A stretch of 27,169 nucleotides of DNA from Bodo saltans (lineage: Eukaryota > Euglenozoa > Kinetoplastea > Eubodonida > Bodonidae), in contig CYKH01001125.1 in assembly GCA_001460835.1 (NCBI GenBank), positions 1 to 27,169 on the forward strand. Reading direction: 5' to 3'. Under the pieces are notes generated by a model that was not told where the DNA came from, did not search any database, and saw nothing but the letters and a program-made list of their open reading frames with translations. Each line of letters starts with the position of its first letter. The stretch's first letter is position 1. The position numbers and the translations under genes were made by a program. Below, in pieces: positions 7,738-16,525 of the stretch.

Positions 7738-10731
7738 ATGGCTCAGTCGACACTCCGCCGTTTTAGCGCAGTGGCGGCTCTCGCGACAACGATTGTGTTT
7801 ATCTGCACGCTAGGCTACATGGTCACCACCCACGCGGACTTGTGCATGTACGAGCACATGGGAGAGCTGGACAGAAGGGCCGTGACGGTTGCTAGCCTGC
7901 TGGATATCGTACCAAGCAGCGAAGTCGTCACCAAGATGGCGACCCTCCTGTCGTCCGATGAATCGACAAGTAATCAGCTCTCTGTTAGTATCGACGGGTC
8001 TGGTACTACCGTTCCCTCCGGTTCCTCCAAAGTGTTTCCGTATTCCACAACAGTCGCGGCGATTGCAGGCAACGTCACTGTGACAGAGCTCACGAACATG
8101 GCGTCTAGCTTTTCATGTTCGCCTCTCTCTGCTGGTCAAGGGCTGTGTGTCTTGCTCTGCTACCTTGCGATCCAGATTGGCTTTGTACAGTTTGGCAATT
8201 ATTTCGCCTCCACAGGGCGCCGCATCGTCGGCGTTGTCTTCTGCGCCATTGCCTTCATCAGCGGCATTGCTTTCATCGTTGGCATGGTTGTCCTTGTGGG
8301 GACCACGCAACGAGAATGCCAGCTGTATGCACGTGCTGAGGGCATGCAGTCAACACTCACGTTCAACGTTGAAGCCGCGGGCCATCTCATTGATATTGAT
8401 CCTCAATTCGTCACCAACGCAAAGATTCAAATTGCGTTTGACTCTGCGTCCAACGCTATGGGGGATTACATCACGTTTGCTCTTCGTAATGCAACGTTCC
8501 CCATCAACTCGCCTTACTACAACCTGCTTGGTCAAGGGACGCTCCCACAAACCCCATACATCATTTTCAGGGACTCTGACCGCAACGTTGACTTCTCAGC
8601 AACGTACGACTTCCTCGACGTGATTGGCGACGTGGTCTACTACACCCAGGAGCAGCCCACCGACAGCTACATCCTCAACATCGAATACGTATCCTATGCG
8701 TTGACGCTGGGCCTTGTGCCATATGTTGTGGTGATGGTGGCGAGTTTGATCCTGCTGCCCTATCCCTCCCTAGGTGCGCTGGAGAACGGGGCAGCGGGTG
8801 TTTTCCCGTGGCAATGGCGCATGTCCCGAGCTGCCGGTGTCGTCAAGTGGGCCCACATTGCTCTCATTGCTTTCCTCGTGATTGGTATGTGCACGATTGG
8901 CCTGTGTGCTGGTTATGGCAACCGGGCAGTCTATGACGCACTGATTGTCCTCATTCAGACATTCAACACGAGTGCAACGCTGGCTGCTGCTGTCGCCACT
9001 GCGTTCCTCGATACCATTGTGCTCATCACGAACCGCCTCTACACAGACGACACATCGATCGGCCTCCCGACCGGAGCAGCAACAAGCACCGAGACATCTC
9101 TACTGACAGCCTGGTATACCGCCGTGATGGGGAGGGTCGGCACGATGGTATACAACAGCAGCAGTCTATTCTTGATCATCGGTAACTTGACCAGCGTCCC
9201 CTCACTCACCAACATGGCAGCTATCCAAACGTTGTTGACAGAACTAAACGCCACCGACTCTGCCAAGCTGTTGGAGTACGCCACCTACATCGACTATAGC
9301 TTCTTAGCCTTTGCGCGCGACAGCAACTACTCACGGTTCAACGCAAAGCTGCTGTCTGTTCACTCTGCTGTGCGGCCCTATGTCAACGAGTCAAGCACAA
9401 TGCTGACACATTTTGATACCGCCTGGTCAACGTACTCCAATACAGTTGCAACGTACACAGACATCGCATCCTCGTTCAAGGCGCAGCCGTACACAACTTC
9501 TGACATCCATGACTTCTACGCCACCGATCAAGGGCTAAATGCCTCAGCAATTGAGAATGCTGTTCTGACTCGCTCGTTGACCAGTAGTCAGCTTCCCCCA
9601 TACACATACCGCATCTCGACTGACTACGCCAAATATCAGATTATGGCGGCATTGGCCACCTTACTGCCGGCTATCATTCTCCTCTCGCTCCTTGCCATTG
9701 GTGACGCGCTATGCACCCACTACGTGTTCGGGCTTGGGCGGAAGTGGGTTCCCAGCAACGACCCAACTGCTGTCAGCCAGAAGATCCGCGTAGACCATCC
9801 CCGCCTTGCAAAGAACTTACGCCAGATCATCGGCTCTACGATTATTGCATGTCTCGTGTTCGTTGTCCTGTCGTCCATTTTCTATGCACAGGCGGTGATA
9901 GACGCCGAGCTAAGGTACAGTGAAGACACGGATGCGTTGAAGGTGACTGTTGCCCAGAAGAGTTTACTATCTGCTCAGTCATACCTGTACTCTACTGCGT
10001 TCGTCTGGACGCGCGGCTCATTGTCTCGGAGCGACGCAGATTTGACCCTTGCCGTTCAAGGCGTGTTGAGCTGGCAAGACTACTTTTCCGAGCTTGGCAA
10101 TGCATGGGTAGGCCCTGTGACTAATGCAGCCAAGACGTTAATCACATCTTCGTTCACCAATATTGCCACTGTCACGCGTGAGGCGGTACTAGTGTGTGGC
10201 ATGCGCGTCATTGGCATCGTTTATGCATTCGACCAGCTCACGGAGATGTTGACGAACGTTTATGATCCCTCTGCGATCACCGTGGATGTGCTCGTCACTT
10301 GTTACGGCGATGCGAATGCCGCGACGCTCTTGCAGCTCCTCTTGAAGGTGTACACGCAGCTACTTCACAAGACTATGACGGCAACCACAGCAGCCCAGAT
10401 CGCCAGTCAGATTAGCACCATCCGCAACACCAACACTGCGTGCTCCGTCAACACTCAAGTTGCGGCAATGGTCACCAACCTACCTTTTATTCCCTCCTTG
10501 CAGGGCAAGGACGATCGGATCGCTGTATCCGTCATGGGCGGCATGCTTCAGACAAGCGCGACCACTACGCAGGCTGCACTGTCCGGGCTCGCTGCGTATG
10601 TTCCAGTCGCCCTGCAGCGAAGCAGCCACTATGCTATTTTCTGGATGCCGGTGCTCCTCTGCTGGCTCCTGTTGCCTTTCATGCACGCGATGTGGCTGAA
10701 AACATCAGACACCATGAGGTCACTACAGTAG
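7738..10731 (+). CDS. Large eight-TM protein with four ectodomains, unknown function
   Basis: I do not recognise this 997-residue protein. Hydrophobic segments lie near 9-31, 132-153, 162-187, 318-340, 369-392, 632-655, 697-717 and 964-985. They alternate with four long polar regions (about 32-131, 188-317, 393-631 and 718-963) and three short loops (154-161, 341-368, 656-696). The simplest topology has a cytoplasmic N-terminus, all four long regions outside and the short basic loops inside. Nine N-glycosylation sequons (Asn112, 251, 410, 473, 483, 504, 530, 550, 601) all fall in predicted ectodomains, which supports this. The layout is four TM-ectodomain-TM modules, with ectodomains three and four twice the size of one and two. 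A surface, flagellar-pocket or contractile-vacuole protein is possible but unproven. Confidence 0.85.
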   Translation: MAQSTLRRFSAVAALATTIVFICTLGYMVTTHADLCMYEHMGELDRRAVTVASLLDIVPSSEVVTKMATLLSSDESTSNQLSVSIDGSGTTVPSGSSKVFPYSTTVAAIAGNVTVTELTNMASSFSCSPLSAGQGLCVLLCYLAIQIGFVQFGNYFASTGRRIVGVVFCAIAFISGIAFIVGMVVLVGTTQRECQLYARAEGMQSTLTFNVEAAGHLIDIDPQFVTNAKIQIAFDSASNAMGDYITFALRNATFPINSPYYNLLGQGTLPQTPYIIFRDSDRNVDFSATYDFLDVIGDVVYYTQEQPTDSYILNIEYVSYALTLGLVPYVVVMVASLILLPYPSLGALENGAAGVFPWQWRMSRAAGVVKWAHIALIAFLVIGMCTIGLCAGYGNRAVYDALIVLIQTFNTSATLAAAVATAFLDTIVLITNRLYTDDTSIGLPTGAATSTETSLLTAWYTAVMGRVGTMVYNSSSLFLIIGNLTSVPSLTNMAAIQTLLTELNATDSAKLLEYATYIDYSFLAFARDSNYSRFNAKLLSVHSAVRPYVNESSTMLTHFDTAWSTYSNTVATYTDIASSFKAQPYTTSDIHDFYATDQGLNASAIENAVLTRSLTSSQLPPYTYRISTDYAKYQIMAALATLLPAIILLSLLAIGDALCTHYVFGLGRKWVPSNDPTAVSQKIRVDHPRLAKNLRQIIGSTIIACLVFVVLSSIFYAQAVIDAELRYSEDTDALKVTVAQKSLLSAQSYLYSTAFVWTRGSLSRSDADLTLAVQGVLSWQDYFSELGNAWVGPVTNAAKTLITSSFTNIATVTREAVLVCGMRVIGIVYAFDQLTEMLTNVYDPSAITVDVLVTCYGDANAATLLQLLLKVYTQLLHKTMTATTAAQIASQISTIRNTNTACSVNTQVAAMVTNLPFIPSLQGKDDRIAVSVMGGMLQTSATTTQAALSGLAAYVPVALQRSSHYAIFWMPVLLCWLLLPFMHAMWLKTSDTMRSLQ

Positions 10732-11221
10732 TAGGAGCACTGCAAGAAAGATGAATGTTGTTATAGCGAGGAACGTGTTGGAGCTTCTTGATTGTGTGTC
10801 GCTTCTCAACGATGGCCTTTCTTGCCGTTCAGTAGGATTCATCCGTGTACAAGATTCAAAAGAATAAATTTTCACTAGCACCCCTCCTCTCCTCCCAGCA
10901 AGTCACAAGACAGAAAAGAACGAGAACGCAAGAAAGAATGCAACTCAGAAAGGGTTGGTGTAGAATGAAAGCGAAACGTGCGTTCGTCAACAGGTTCAAC
11001 GGCACAAGACAAGATACTTCACACGGATATACTGATACCTACCTCCCTCATCACCCGTACATTGGTTCCTTCCTTCCCTTCTACCCAACATAGCCACCAA
11101 CATACCCAACGATCAACATGAACACGTTCTTTTCTTTCTGCTGTGAACTTGCACATCTTGTATGCGATGCTTTTGTGTTGTCATCATTTTGAAGCCACAC
11201 TATCTTTACGTAAACGTAAAC
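10732..11221. other. Intergenic region, eight-TM gene to NAR1
   Basis: About 490 bases without a convincing gene. It contains C/T-rich stretches (10875-10900 and 11040-11085) and a candidate acceptor AG at 11193-11194. A 24-codon upstream frame starts at ATG 11118 and ends at 11192, just before that AG. A palindrome TTTACGTAAA (11205-11214) lies eight bases before the NAR1 ATG. The GTG-started frame at 10845-11093 shows no protein character. Confidence 0.55.
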
Positions 11222-12835
11222 ATGTTCTCTGCATCGTTGATGCTGGCCGATATGGACTACATCGCCCCCTCCCAGGCGTGCATCAAGCCGGCCATGACGA
11301 AGGCGGCTCAGGCTACGTCCAGTGGCACCGTTTATCGCCACGGCGATGCTGACGCCCCGCCCCCAGAAATTTTGAAGATCAGCCTGCAAGATTGCTTGGC
11401 GTGCAGTGGATGCGTGACGTCGGCAGAGACGATGCTGGTCACGAACCAAAGCAAGGAAGAGCTTCTCACCACATTGTCCGCCACAGAGAAGCATGTCGTG
11501 GTGACCATCAGTGAGCAGAGCGCAGCAAGCATCGCCGTGCAGTTAGGATCGACAGTGCAAGCTGCGTACGATGTGATTGCTCGTTTCGCGAGGAGCGTCA
11601 TCCGAGCTGAGTACGTGCTAGGGCTGGAGTGGGCCCAGCATGCAGCGCTACAATTGACTGCTGCGGAATACCTGCAGCGTGTTGCCACCGCGCCCGAGAC
11701 GCTTCCCATGATTGTGTCGAGCTGCCCTGGATGGGTATGTTACTGTGAGAAGCAGTACCCTGAGTTGCTGCCCCACTTATCCCGTGTGATGTCGCCTCAA
11801 GGCATTGCAGGTAGTTTGTTGAAGCGGGTCATAGGAGGAGGTAACACCACTTCATCACTAGAGTCGGTGTACCATGTGTCGATCCAGCCGTGCTTTGACC
11901 GGAAACTGGAGGCGGCAAGGGATGGAGAGGCGGCGGTGTCGGAAGAGGAGGCAGTTGGTGTTCGTTACACAGACTGTGTGCTAAGTTCCCACGAGGTGTT
12001 GGAGTGGATGACCGAGATTGCCGCTGCGGCATCCAGCACCCCAGTGATGCAATGGGGTCCGGAAAGCACGGTACATGGCCTGGATGCTGCGCCAACGATA
12101 GAAAGACGTGATGACAACGCTCGCCCCACTGTGCCAGCGGATGACAACGAAGAGGGTCGGAAAGATTCTGACGAGTTGACGGCACTGCAGGGTTCCGGTG
12201 GATACCACCAGCACGTTCTCACCGCGGCAGCGCAGCAGTGTGTTGGCCGTGGCGCCTTCTCGTGGAGCACCGCAACTTTCGAGACGAAGCGCAACGCGAA
12301 TCACCGCCTGATTCGAACCCCTGTCGATGCCCAATTGTCCCTCCCCCAACCGCTGCCCTCTAACGGAGCTAAGCAGCATCTGTTTTGTATTGCGTACGGT
12401 TTCCAACATATTCAGAACATCGTCCGTGGCCTTAGGAAGCGTCTGTCGACCACACCGCTGTACACGTTTATTGAGCTGATGGCATGCCCAAGCGGATGCC
12501 TCAACGGCGGTGGGCAGGTAAGGACGTCGTCACACGAAGAAACTCTTACGAGCGTGCGGCGCGTATTCGTTGAGCACCGAGCTGGTGGTCTGTGTGGGCC
12601 GCCACACGACAGCACAGCGACCAACGATGAAGAAGATCACAGTACTGAATCTCCCATCGCCAAAGTACCAAGAACAGAGCGCACCAGCTCACACCAGATC
12701 GAGGGCATCTTAAGTGGTGCACTTCTTCACAACGACGCCGTCGCGATGACCTTTGTGACGACACAATTCCACGACCGTAAGAAGGAGATGGAAGAAATAT
12801 TGAAGGCAAACCCAATGCACTCGCTGAAGTGGTAA
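11222..12835 (+). CDS. NAR1: Cytosolic Fe-S assembly factor NAR1/CIAO3 (iron-only hydrogenase-like)
   Basis: NAR1 (CIAO3, NARFL) passes [4Fe-4S] clusters to the CIA targeting complex for cytosolic and nuclear proteins. The N-terminal cluster ligands are Cys20 (SQACIKP) and Cys58, Cys61 and Cys64 (DCLACSGC). The hydrogenase-like cluster ligands are Cys168 (SSCPGW), Cys224 (QPCFDRK), and Cys422 and Cys426 (ACPSGCLNGG). The protein ends in Trp, as NAR1 proteins do; in yeast that residue matters for function. At 537 residues it is longer than the human protein (about 476), mainly through a polar, acidic insert at about 280-345 and another at about 460-495. The frame stays open to an ATG at 11162, but its first 20 residues do not match the family, and a splice-acceptor AG at 11193-11194 would remove that codon, so the ATG at 11222 is preferred. 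Confidence 0.93.
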   Translation: MFSASLMLADMDYIAPSQACIKPAMTKAAQATSSGTVYRHGDADAPPPEILKISLQDCLACSGCVTSAETMLVTNQSKEELLTTLSATEKHVVVTISEQSAASIAVQLGSTVQAAYDVIARFARSVIRAEYVLGLEWAQHAALQLTAAEYLQRVATAPETLPMIVSSCPGWVCYCEKQYPELLPHLSRVMSPQGIAGSLLKRVIGGGNTTSSLESVYHVSIQPCFDRKLEAARDGEAAVSEEEAVGVRYTDCVLSSHEVLEWMTEIAAAASSTPVMQWGPESTVHGLDAAPTIERRDDNARPTVPADDNEEGRKDSDELTALQGSGGYHQHVLTAAAQQCVGRGAFSWSTATFETKRNANHRLIRTPVDAQLSLPQPLPSNGAKQHLFCIAYGFQHIQNIVRGLRKRLSTTPLYTFIELMACPSGCLNGGGQVRTSSHEETLTSVRRVFVEHRAGGLCGPPHDSTATNDEEDHSTESPIAKVPRTERTSSHQIEGILSGALLHNDAVAMTFVTTQFHDRKKEMEEILKANPMHSLKW

Positions 12836-12976
12836 TGAACATGAAGAGGACCAGCCAGATGCGGCAATGCGAAGTTACCAACGGTTAACAGTTGTAATAT
12901 GTCTTATGATTGCACCCCAAATTGATGTTTATGTTGTGTGCTCTGCTTCCATGTTGATGTGGTGCCATGTGCTCGA

Positions 12977-13004
12977 TTCCTGTTTGCCATTTTTATGTTG
13001 ACAG
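12977..13004 (+). promoter_or_regulatory. Predicted spliced-leader acceptor before the first glycosyltransferase
   Basis: A T-rich run ends in GACAG with the AG at 13003-13004. It lies downstream of an in-frame ATG at 12995, so its use would force translation to start at 13049, which agrees with the start of the paralogous next gene. Confidence 0.5.
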
Positions 13005-13048
13005 CTATTGGGAGCAGTGGTCCAGCCACGCATTCACCACCGATAAGA

Positions 13049-14458
13049 ATGAGCAACACTGTGCGACTCTTAGTTCCAGCATTCGTCGGAGTAGTACTAC
13101 TGTTGATGTTGATGCCGACACCTGAGACGCTAGATGCAGACCGTTTGGAGAGTGGACCATCTCCTGTCGAATCTTCTCGCGGTGAAAGCAGCGCCGTAGC
13201 AGCAGATGAGCCAAAGCACAATGACAATGGAAGCGACAAAGACGAAGATCCAGGTGGTGGTGGTGGTGGTGGCGGCAGCAGCGATATCGAAGAGAGGATG
13301 CGCAAGGGACAGCTACTAGACGAGAATAAAGTGGAGGCGGCACTTCCCCCCTTAGGCATCATTCAGAACATCACGCTCAACCTGACGTCCCCTCGGTTCT
13401 TCAACGATGAGGCGACGTCTAACTTACCGCTCACCATTGGTGTCCTCACCGTCCCAGGGCTGCTCAGATCTCGCCTCATCCCACTGCTAGAGAGTTCGTT
13501 GAAACACGAGAAGGACATTCACGTGTTCTTTATGGACTCACCCAAGACCATTCCTGGGAGGGAAGCACTAGCAGAGTACCTCAACAAAGTGAAACGTGCA
13601 GATCAAGTACATATTGTAACACTTCCCGCGCCTAAGAGCATGAAAATGGCCTTGCGCAACGCGTGGGTAAATCTCCCTGCTGTGAAGTATTTCCGTGAAG
13701 CACGGCCTAAGCAGAAATACTTCGCGATAATGGACGATGACACGTACTTTCTGATGAATGCGATCCGCAACATTATCGGCGAGGTTGATCGGAACAACAC
13801 ACACACGGGCCCAGTGTACCTAGGAGCTCCCATCACCGACGGCCTACGAGGAGGTTGCCGCCTTGTACGCAGTGGCAAGACGAAACGTGCCTTTCACACG
13901 ACCGGTAGAAAGGAAGTGATCTTCGTGTGCGGGGGCAGTGGCATTATTATCGACCGCCTTGCCATCGATGAGCTGTTTAAGGTGCGTAATGTGACAGTGT
14001 CGCCTACAGAAACGTTTTATGACTACTGCATTGCGACAATGTTCCAGGGCGCCGGTGACGTGCGGCTTGGTCACTGCTTATCGGAGGCCAACGTGCCTAT
14101 CATCACCAGGCGGGAGATGTTTCGAGATACCATGTTCCGTGCTATCGGGGAGAAGCGCGTGTACAACAAGCGCCCTTTCCCAGCGTCGTTTCATCGTTTC
14201 CGTAAGCGAGAGTGGCAGTATGTGCTCAGGGCCGTGGAGGATGCACGCGATGCGAATGAGCTAGTGACTTGGGGCGATTTGCTCCAGAACTTCCGCCCAG
14301 GCCCAGTCTACTACCACTCGATGTTCCACCCAATGAAGTACGACAACTACACTGACATTATGGGCCTTAAAAGGAAGACCGCGTACCAAGTTCGCCGTGA
14401 AAACATTCTTCAGCGCAAGTATCATTGCGGTAGGAAGGCGAACACCGATGAATGGTGA
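13049..14458 (+). CDS. Fringe-like (GT31-type) type II glycosyltransferase, copy 1
   Basis: This 469-residue protein is predicted to be a Golgi beta-1,3-type glycosyltransferase of the Fringe/GT31 group. It has a short cytoplasmic tail and signal anchor (about 5-22), an acidic, Gly-rich stem with eight consecutive glycines (69-76), then the catalytic domain (about 125-430). The metal-binding DxD-type motif is MDDDTYFL at 228-235, and CGGSG at 294-298 matches the conserved GG-[AS]-G acceptor-site loop. GDVRLGHC (336-343) and SFHRF (380-384) fit later Fringe motifs. Sequons occur in the luminal part. It is a tandem paralogue of the next gene, by eye more than half identical from residue 125 on. 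The open frame extends upstream only through a GTG at 12938. Donor and acceptor sugars cannot be read from the sequence. Confidence 0.85.
   Translation: MSNTVRLLVPAFVGVVLLLMLMPTPETLDADRLESGPSPVESSRGESSAVAADEPKHNDNGSDKDEDPGGGGGGGGSSDIEERMRKGQLLDENKVEAALPPLGIIQNITLNLTSPRFFNDEATSNLPLTIGVLTVPGLLRSRLIPLLESSLKHEKDIHVFFMDSPKTIPGREALAEYLNKVKRADQVHIVTLPAPKSMKMALRNAWVNLPAVKYFREARPKQKYFAIMDDDTYFLMNAIRNIIGEVDRNNTHTGPVYLGAPITDGLRGGCRLVRSGKTKRAFHTTGRKEVIFVCGGSGIIIDRLAIDELFKVRNVTVSPTETFYDYCIATMFQGAGDVRLGHCLSEANVPIITRREMFRDTMFRAIGEKRVYNKRPFPASFHRFRKREWQYVLRAVEDARDANELVTWGDLLQNFRPGPVYYHSMFHPMKYDNYTDIMGLKRKTAYQVRRENILQRKYHCGRKANTDEW
13254..13277 (+). repeat. GGN microsatellite encoding eight glycines
   Basis: A run of GGT codons ending in GGC encodes Gly69-76 in the stem of glycosyltransferase copy 1. 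The paralogue next door lacks it, so it arose or expanded after the duplication, or was lost there. Likely length-variable between strains. Confidence 0.7.
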
Positions 14459-14771
14459 GGACATTCTGTTGTTGTTTCTCCTGTGTTATTGTGTCTCCTC
14501 TCCATCATCATTTTCCCCCCATCTCGCTTCCTCCGTGTGCTGCCCGCTGGAGTTTCACAGACAAGGTCACCCAACATCTTGCACTATTGCTGTTCTCCGC
14601 AACCCAACCCTCTTTTTTTGGGGGTCGTAGTGCGCCTTTTTTGCTTAGCTACTTTCTTGTTGTTGCATGATGAAAACTCATTTCAACTGCATACTGTTTG
14701 TTGTCACAGCTCAAAAAGAAAAGTAGTTTCTCACCTACCCATTAGATCATTTGCCACCCACTCACCGATAT
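14459..14771. other. Intergenic region between the two glycosyltransferases
   Basis: About 310 bases of mixed C/T-rich sequence, including a T8G5 run near 14610-14625. The candidate splice acceptor is the AG at 14744-14745 after a pyrimidine-rich run, giving a 26-base leader. No gene is seen. Confidence 0.55.
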
Positions 14772-16211
14772 ATGGCTCCAGCGAGATTGAGATCTGTGTT
14801 ACTAGCGTTGATCGTCGCTGGTCTGCTGATCTCGTGGGTGTCTAGAGAGGCGGACGTCGACACTATTCAGAACATTCCTTTGCCGTCCACGGAGTCCCCA
14901 TCTTCGTCATCGTCTGTCGTGTTTGTGAGCGACAAAGGAATCGGCCAGTCAAAGACCGATGCTCAGTACCAGGTGCTCACCAAGAAGGACTTGGCGGCGC
15001 TACATCAAATGGCCGCTGATCAGGACAAAGAGAACCCAGTCAATGATAGCAATCCGGTGGTAGACGGGCAGCTCCGAGATGAGAATAAAATAGAGTTGCC
15101 ACTTCCGGAGCTGGACAGGTCGCTCTTAGAGATTGCCCTCAACACCAGCTCGCCACGCATCATCAATGACATCGAGACCAGCAGCGTGTCGCTCACTATT
15201 GGAGTCCTCACTGCGCCCGCATTGATACGTTCCCGCCTGATTCCTTTGTTGGAGTCCTCGCTCAAACGAGAAACGGACGTGCATGTGTTTTTCAAGAACG
15301 ACCCCGCCACCAGCTCCGGACAAGAGCTTCTCATCTCCTACTTACAAGAAGTCAATCGATCTCATCAAGTGCACGTTGTTGCGTTGGACCCCATTCGGAA
15401 TATGAAGATGTCGTTGCGGAATGCGTGGGTGAACCTCCCCGCTATCAAGTATTTTCACCACGTACGGCCTGATCAGAAGTGGTTTGTGATTATGGACGAT
15501 GACACCTATTTCCTCATGAATGCAGTGCGTCGGTTGCTGAAGGAAGTGGAGCGCAATGCAACTCATGAAGGGCGCCCTGTGTACATGGGCACACCGCTCA
15601 TTGATGGAGTGAGCGGTGGCTGCCGCGTCATACGCACCGGGGCAAATCTGAGAGTGCAGCGCACGACCATCCGCAAGGAAGTCCAGTTTGTCTGCGGAGG
15701 CAGCGGCATTCTGATTGACAAGTTGGCGATTGCGCAAATGTTCGTCAAAAACGCGACAGGATTTGACTACATTGAGCAGTGCATGGATACCATGTTTCAA
15801 GGGGCTGGGGACGTACGACTGGGTCACTGCCTCTCTGAGCTCAATGTCACCATACTCCCACGACGCATGTTGTTTAGGGATACTATGTTCCGAGCACTAG
15901 GCGAGACGAGGGTGTACAAGAAATACCCCTTTCCTGTGTCCTTTCACCGATTCCGCAAAAGGGAGTGGCAGTATGCACTACGAGCGGTTGAGGATGCTCG
16001 CGACCCGAACGAGTTAGTCACATGGGGCGACTTGCTGCAAAACTTCCGCCCAGGTCCAGTCTACCATCATTCCATGTTCTACCCCAAATCATACGAGAAC
16101 TACACGAAGATCTACGGCATTCGCGTCATGACGCCCCATGAAATCCGGCGCAATAAAATTATCTGCAAGCGATTCCAATGCTGCCGAAAAGAAGTTCCAG
16201 AGGAGTGGTAG
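14772..16211 (+). CDS. Fringe-like (GT31-type) type II glycosyltransferase, copy 2
   Basis: This 479-residue paralogue of the preceding gene has the same plan: signal anchor (about 7-23), a Ser-rich stem of about 110 residues, then the catalytic domain. The DxD-type motif is MDDDTYFL at 241-248 and the CGGSG loop is at 308-312. GDVRLGHC (346-353), SFHRFRKREWQY (390-401) and NFRPGPVY (424-431) are shared exactly or nearly so with copy 1. The stems have diverged freely while the catalytic part is conserved, as expected for two active Golgi enzymes. Both proteins end in EW. The ATG at 14772 is the first in the frame; the frame extends seven codons further only to a TTG. The two enzymes may act on the same glycan or differ in acceptor. 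Confidence 0.86.
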   Translation: MAPARLRSVLLALIVAGLLISWVSREADVDTIQNIPLPSTESPSSSSSVVFVSDKGIGQSKTDAQYQVLTKKDLAALHQMAADQDKENPVNDSNPVVDGQLRDENKIELPLPELDRSLLEIALNTSSPRIINDIETSSVSLTIGVLTAPALIRSRLIPLLESSLKRETDVHVFFKNDPATSSGQELLISYLQEVNRSHQVHVVALDPIRNMKMSLRNAWVNLPAIKYFHHVRPDQKWFVIMDDDTYFLMNAVRRLLKEVERNATHEGRPVYMGTPLIDGVSGGCRVIRTGANLRVQRTTIRKEVQFVCGGSGILIDKLAIAQMFVKNATGFDYIEQCMDTMFQGAGDVRLGHCLSELNVTILPRRMLFRDTMFRALGETRVYKKYPFPVSFHRFRKREWQYALRAVEDARDPNELVTWGDLLQNFRPGPVYHHSMFYPKSYENYTKIYGIRVMTPHEIRRNKIICKRFQCCRKEVPEEW

Positions 16212-16525
16212 AAATTAGGCTGCACGTGCATTCGTGTCGACATGATATTCACATGCATTGAGCTAACTTTCTTGAATTGCGAAGGGACGTGAGTCGTGTT
16301 TTGATTCACGCCCTTCTTTGTTTGTGTTCGTTATTTTTCTTGACCCACCAGTTGCACGATCGGTTACCGGGTGCAATCATGTTGTAGTACCTTTTCTTCC
16401 ATTGTGCTAGGTTACGTGCTGGTTATGTGCTGTTGTCCCATACACCCCCGTTGCTACTTGTACCTGCATGGGCTTGACTCTCACATTTGTACCCTCTTCG
16501 CTGCTTTGTATGGAACAAGACTCTC
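16212..16525. other. Intergenic region, glycosyltransferase 2 to mARC-like gene
   Basis: About 310 bases of T-rich sequence. Two ATGs upstream of the chosen start (16468 and 16508) are out of frame with the gene. An acceptor AG at 16518-16519 after a pyrimidine-rich run would remove both and leave a six-base leader. No gene is seen. Confidence 0.5.

Noticed and set aside
11205-11214. Palindrome TTTACGTAAA just before the NAR1 start as an operator site
   Set aside because: Gene-specific promoters and operators are not typical of kinetoplastid arrays; a 10-base palindrome in A/T-rich sequence is likely by chance.
12938-13048. N-terminal extension of glycosyltransferase copy 1
   Set aside because: It begins at GTG, contains a likely splice acceptor, and the paralogue starts at the position matching 13049.
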